Shown: positions 61,407 through 64,000 of the stretch, piece by piece
How positions within the stretch are numbered: the first letter of the stretch is position 1
Layout of the letters: every line of letters begins with the position of its first letter
Origin: Actinobacteria bacterium HGW-Actinobacteria-4
GTDB lineage: Bacteria > Actinomycetota > Actinomycetes > Actinomycetales > Demequinaceae
NCBI GenBank assembly: GCA_002841315.1
Contig: PHEW01000003.1
Location: 1 to 64,000 of the forward strand
Direction of reading: 5' to 3'
DNA length: 64,000 bases
Notes under the pieces: model-generated
Seen by the model: the letters and a program-made list of their open reading frames with translations, nothing else
What the model was told of the DNA's origin: nothing
Databases searched by the model: none
Made by a program: the position numbers and the translations under genes

Positions 61407-62141
61407 ATGAAGCGCATCACCACGTGGGGCGCCGCGGCACTCGCGGCAGCCGTCTTGCTTACCGGCTGTGCTGGCAACGCGGAGGCGCCCGCGGCATCGG
61501 GCGTTGTTCCGAGCGATTCCCTCGCTAGCGCCGCTCCCGTCATTGACGACCGCCCCCTCGAAGACCAACTGCGCACCGCTATCAACGCTCACGATGCCGC
61601 CCTTGTGGAAGCGCTCATCGCCGCGGGCGCGGATCTCGCCCACGACTACGGCCGGCGCATGAACCCCCTCCACCTCGCTGTCAACGCCCAGGACGCGGCT
61701 GTGGTCGAGGCGCTCGTGCGCGGCGGAGCTGACGTCAATGCGCCGATGGCCGGTGGCGACACCCCGCTCCTTCAGGCGGCCAACTTCAATGGCGGCGCGG
61801 TGGCGCGGGTGCTGGTCAGGGCAGGCGCTGACCCCACGGTGATGTCGGCCATGCCCTTCCCCGCGAGCCCGCTGCACCGTGCCGCGGGTCTCGACAACGT
61901 GGACGTGGTGGCGGCGCTGCTCGACGAAGGCGTTGCCGTTGACCTCGATCCCGAAGGCAACGGCGCCACCCCGCTGGTATTTGCGGTGTTCTGGGGTTCC
62001 GCGCAGAGCGCCGAGGTGTTGATCCTCGCCGGTGCCGATGTCACCTGGACCGATGACGAGGGCTACACCTTGCGAGCGATGGCTCGTGCAAACGGCTTCC
62101 CTGAGGTCGCTGCGATGCTCGAGTCTGTAGGCGCACCCTAA
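61407..62141 (+). CDS. Ankyrin-repeat lipoprotein
   Basis: 244 residues. Lipobox LLTGCAG, a short linker, then about five ankyrin repeats (for example NPLHLAVNAQDAAVVEALVRGGADVN and SPLHRAAGLDNVDVVAALLDEG), filling the rest of the protein. Surface-anchored protein-binding scaffold; partner unknown. ATG at 61407 with GAGAGG upstream; the longer frame is rejected. Confidence 0.85.
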   Translation: MKRITTWGAAALAAAVLLTGCAGNAEAPAASGVVPSDSLASAAPVIDDRPLEDQLRTAINAHDAALVEALIAAGADLAHDYGRRMNPLHLAVNAQDAAVVEALVRGGADVNAPMAGGDTPLLQAANFNGGAVARVLVRAGADPTVMSAMPFPASPLHRAAGLDNVDVVAALLDEGVAVDLDPEGNGATPLVFAVFWGSAQSAEVLILAGADVTWTDDEGYTLRAMARANGFPEVAAMLESVGAP

Positions 62142-62158
62142 TAGCGTGCGCGGTCGGA

Positions 62159-64000
<1,842 letters not shown>

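Overview
The window is 64 kb of high-GC DNA from an actinomycete, most likely a member of Micrococcales. I infer this from the codon bias towards G/C third positions, the many genes that start with no Shine-Dalgarno a few bases after a TAnnnT box (leaderless mRNAs), the lipoprotein families (DUF6318-like, septum-formation-like), the citramalate route to isoleucine and the SigE-type ECF factors. Species cannot be told from the sequence. There is one tRNA (Gln, CTG anticodon), no rRNA, no CRISPR array and no recognisable insertion sequence.

Layout. 0-4.3 kb: a P-loop kinase, a CsoR-controlled thiol-redox operon (SHOCT protein, CsoR, glutaredoxin-like, CcdA, membrane thioredoxin) and a VapBC pair. 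4.3-10.3 kb: the branched-chain amino acid operon ilvB-ilvN-ilvC-leuB-ilvE behind a Leu-Val-Val-Val leader peptide and attenuator. 10.4-17.2 kb: an alpha-galactoside locus (ROK repressor, GH36 alpha-galactosidase, ABC importer). 17.3-26.8 kb: acyl-CoA synthetase, hydrolase, alpha/alpha-toroid protein, lipoprotein, DrrAB-type exporter, TetR regulator and MMPL transporter. 27-30 kb: a PIN-like protein, a converging HTH protein and a second branched-chain aminotransferase. 31.7-38.3 kb: a laterally acquired restriction island. 38.6-48.4 kb: regulators, envelope proteins and a Doc toxin pair. 48.5-64 kb: cimA with its own Ile-Ile-Ile-Leu leader, a YefM/RelE-type pair, housekeeping genes including gltX and clpB, a zinc chaperone (AztD) and a tRNA.

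Two systems stand out. First, the island at 31.8-38.3 kb holds five co-directional genes: an EVE-like/DUF3883 nuclease, a C5 cytosine methyltransferase, an SF2 helicase, a PD-(D/E)xK-like protein and a MORC-type GHKL ATPase. It begins where a mutT-like gene stops after 25 codons. It reads as a multi-subunit, ATP-driven restriction-modification system. Second, three ECF sigma genes (30.9, 41.6 and 44.7 kb) each overlap by exactly 4 bp a downstream gene whose product shares an N-terminal cytoplasmic/TM module but carries a different outer domain: an M15 peptidase, an MltG transglycosylase and an unknown domain. The sigma factors also share a short C-terminal tail, and two share a promoter-like element.

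At the scale of the whole window, the sequence AGCATCGGCC (or its complement GGCCGATGCT) recurs far more often than composition predicts. It is often built from codons that the surrounding genes otherwise avoid, and an inverted pair of its core forms a hairpin at 26.8 kb. This resembles a highly iterated motif or uptake-sequence signal and needs a whole-genome count.
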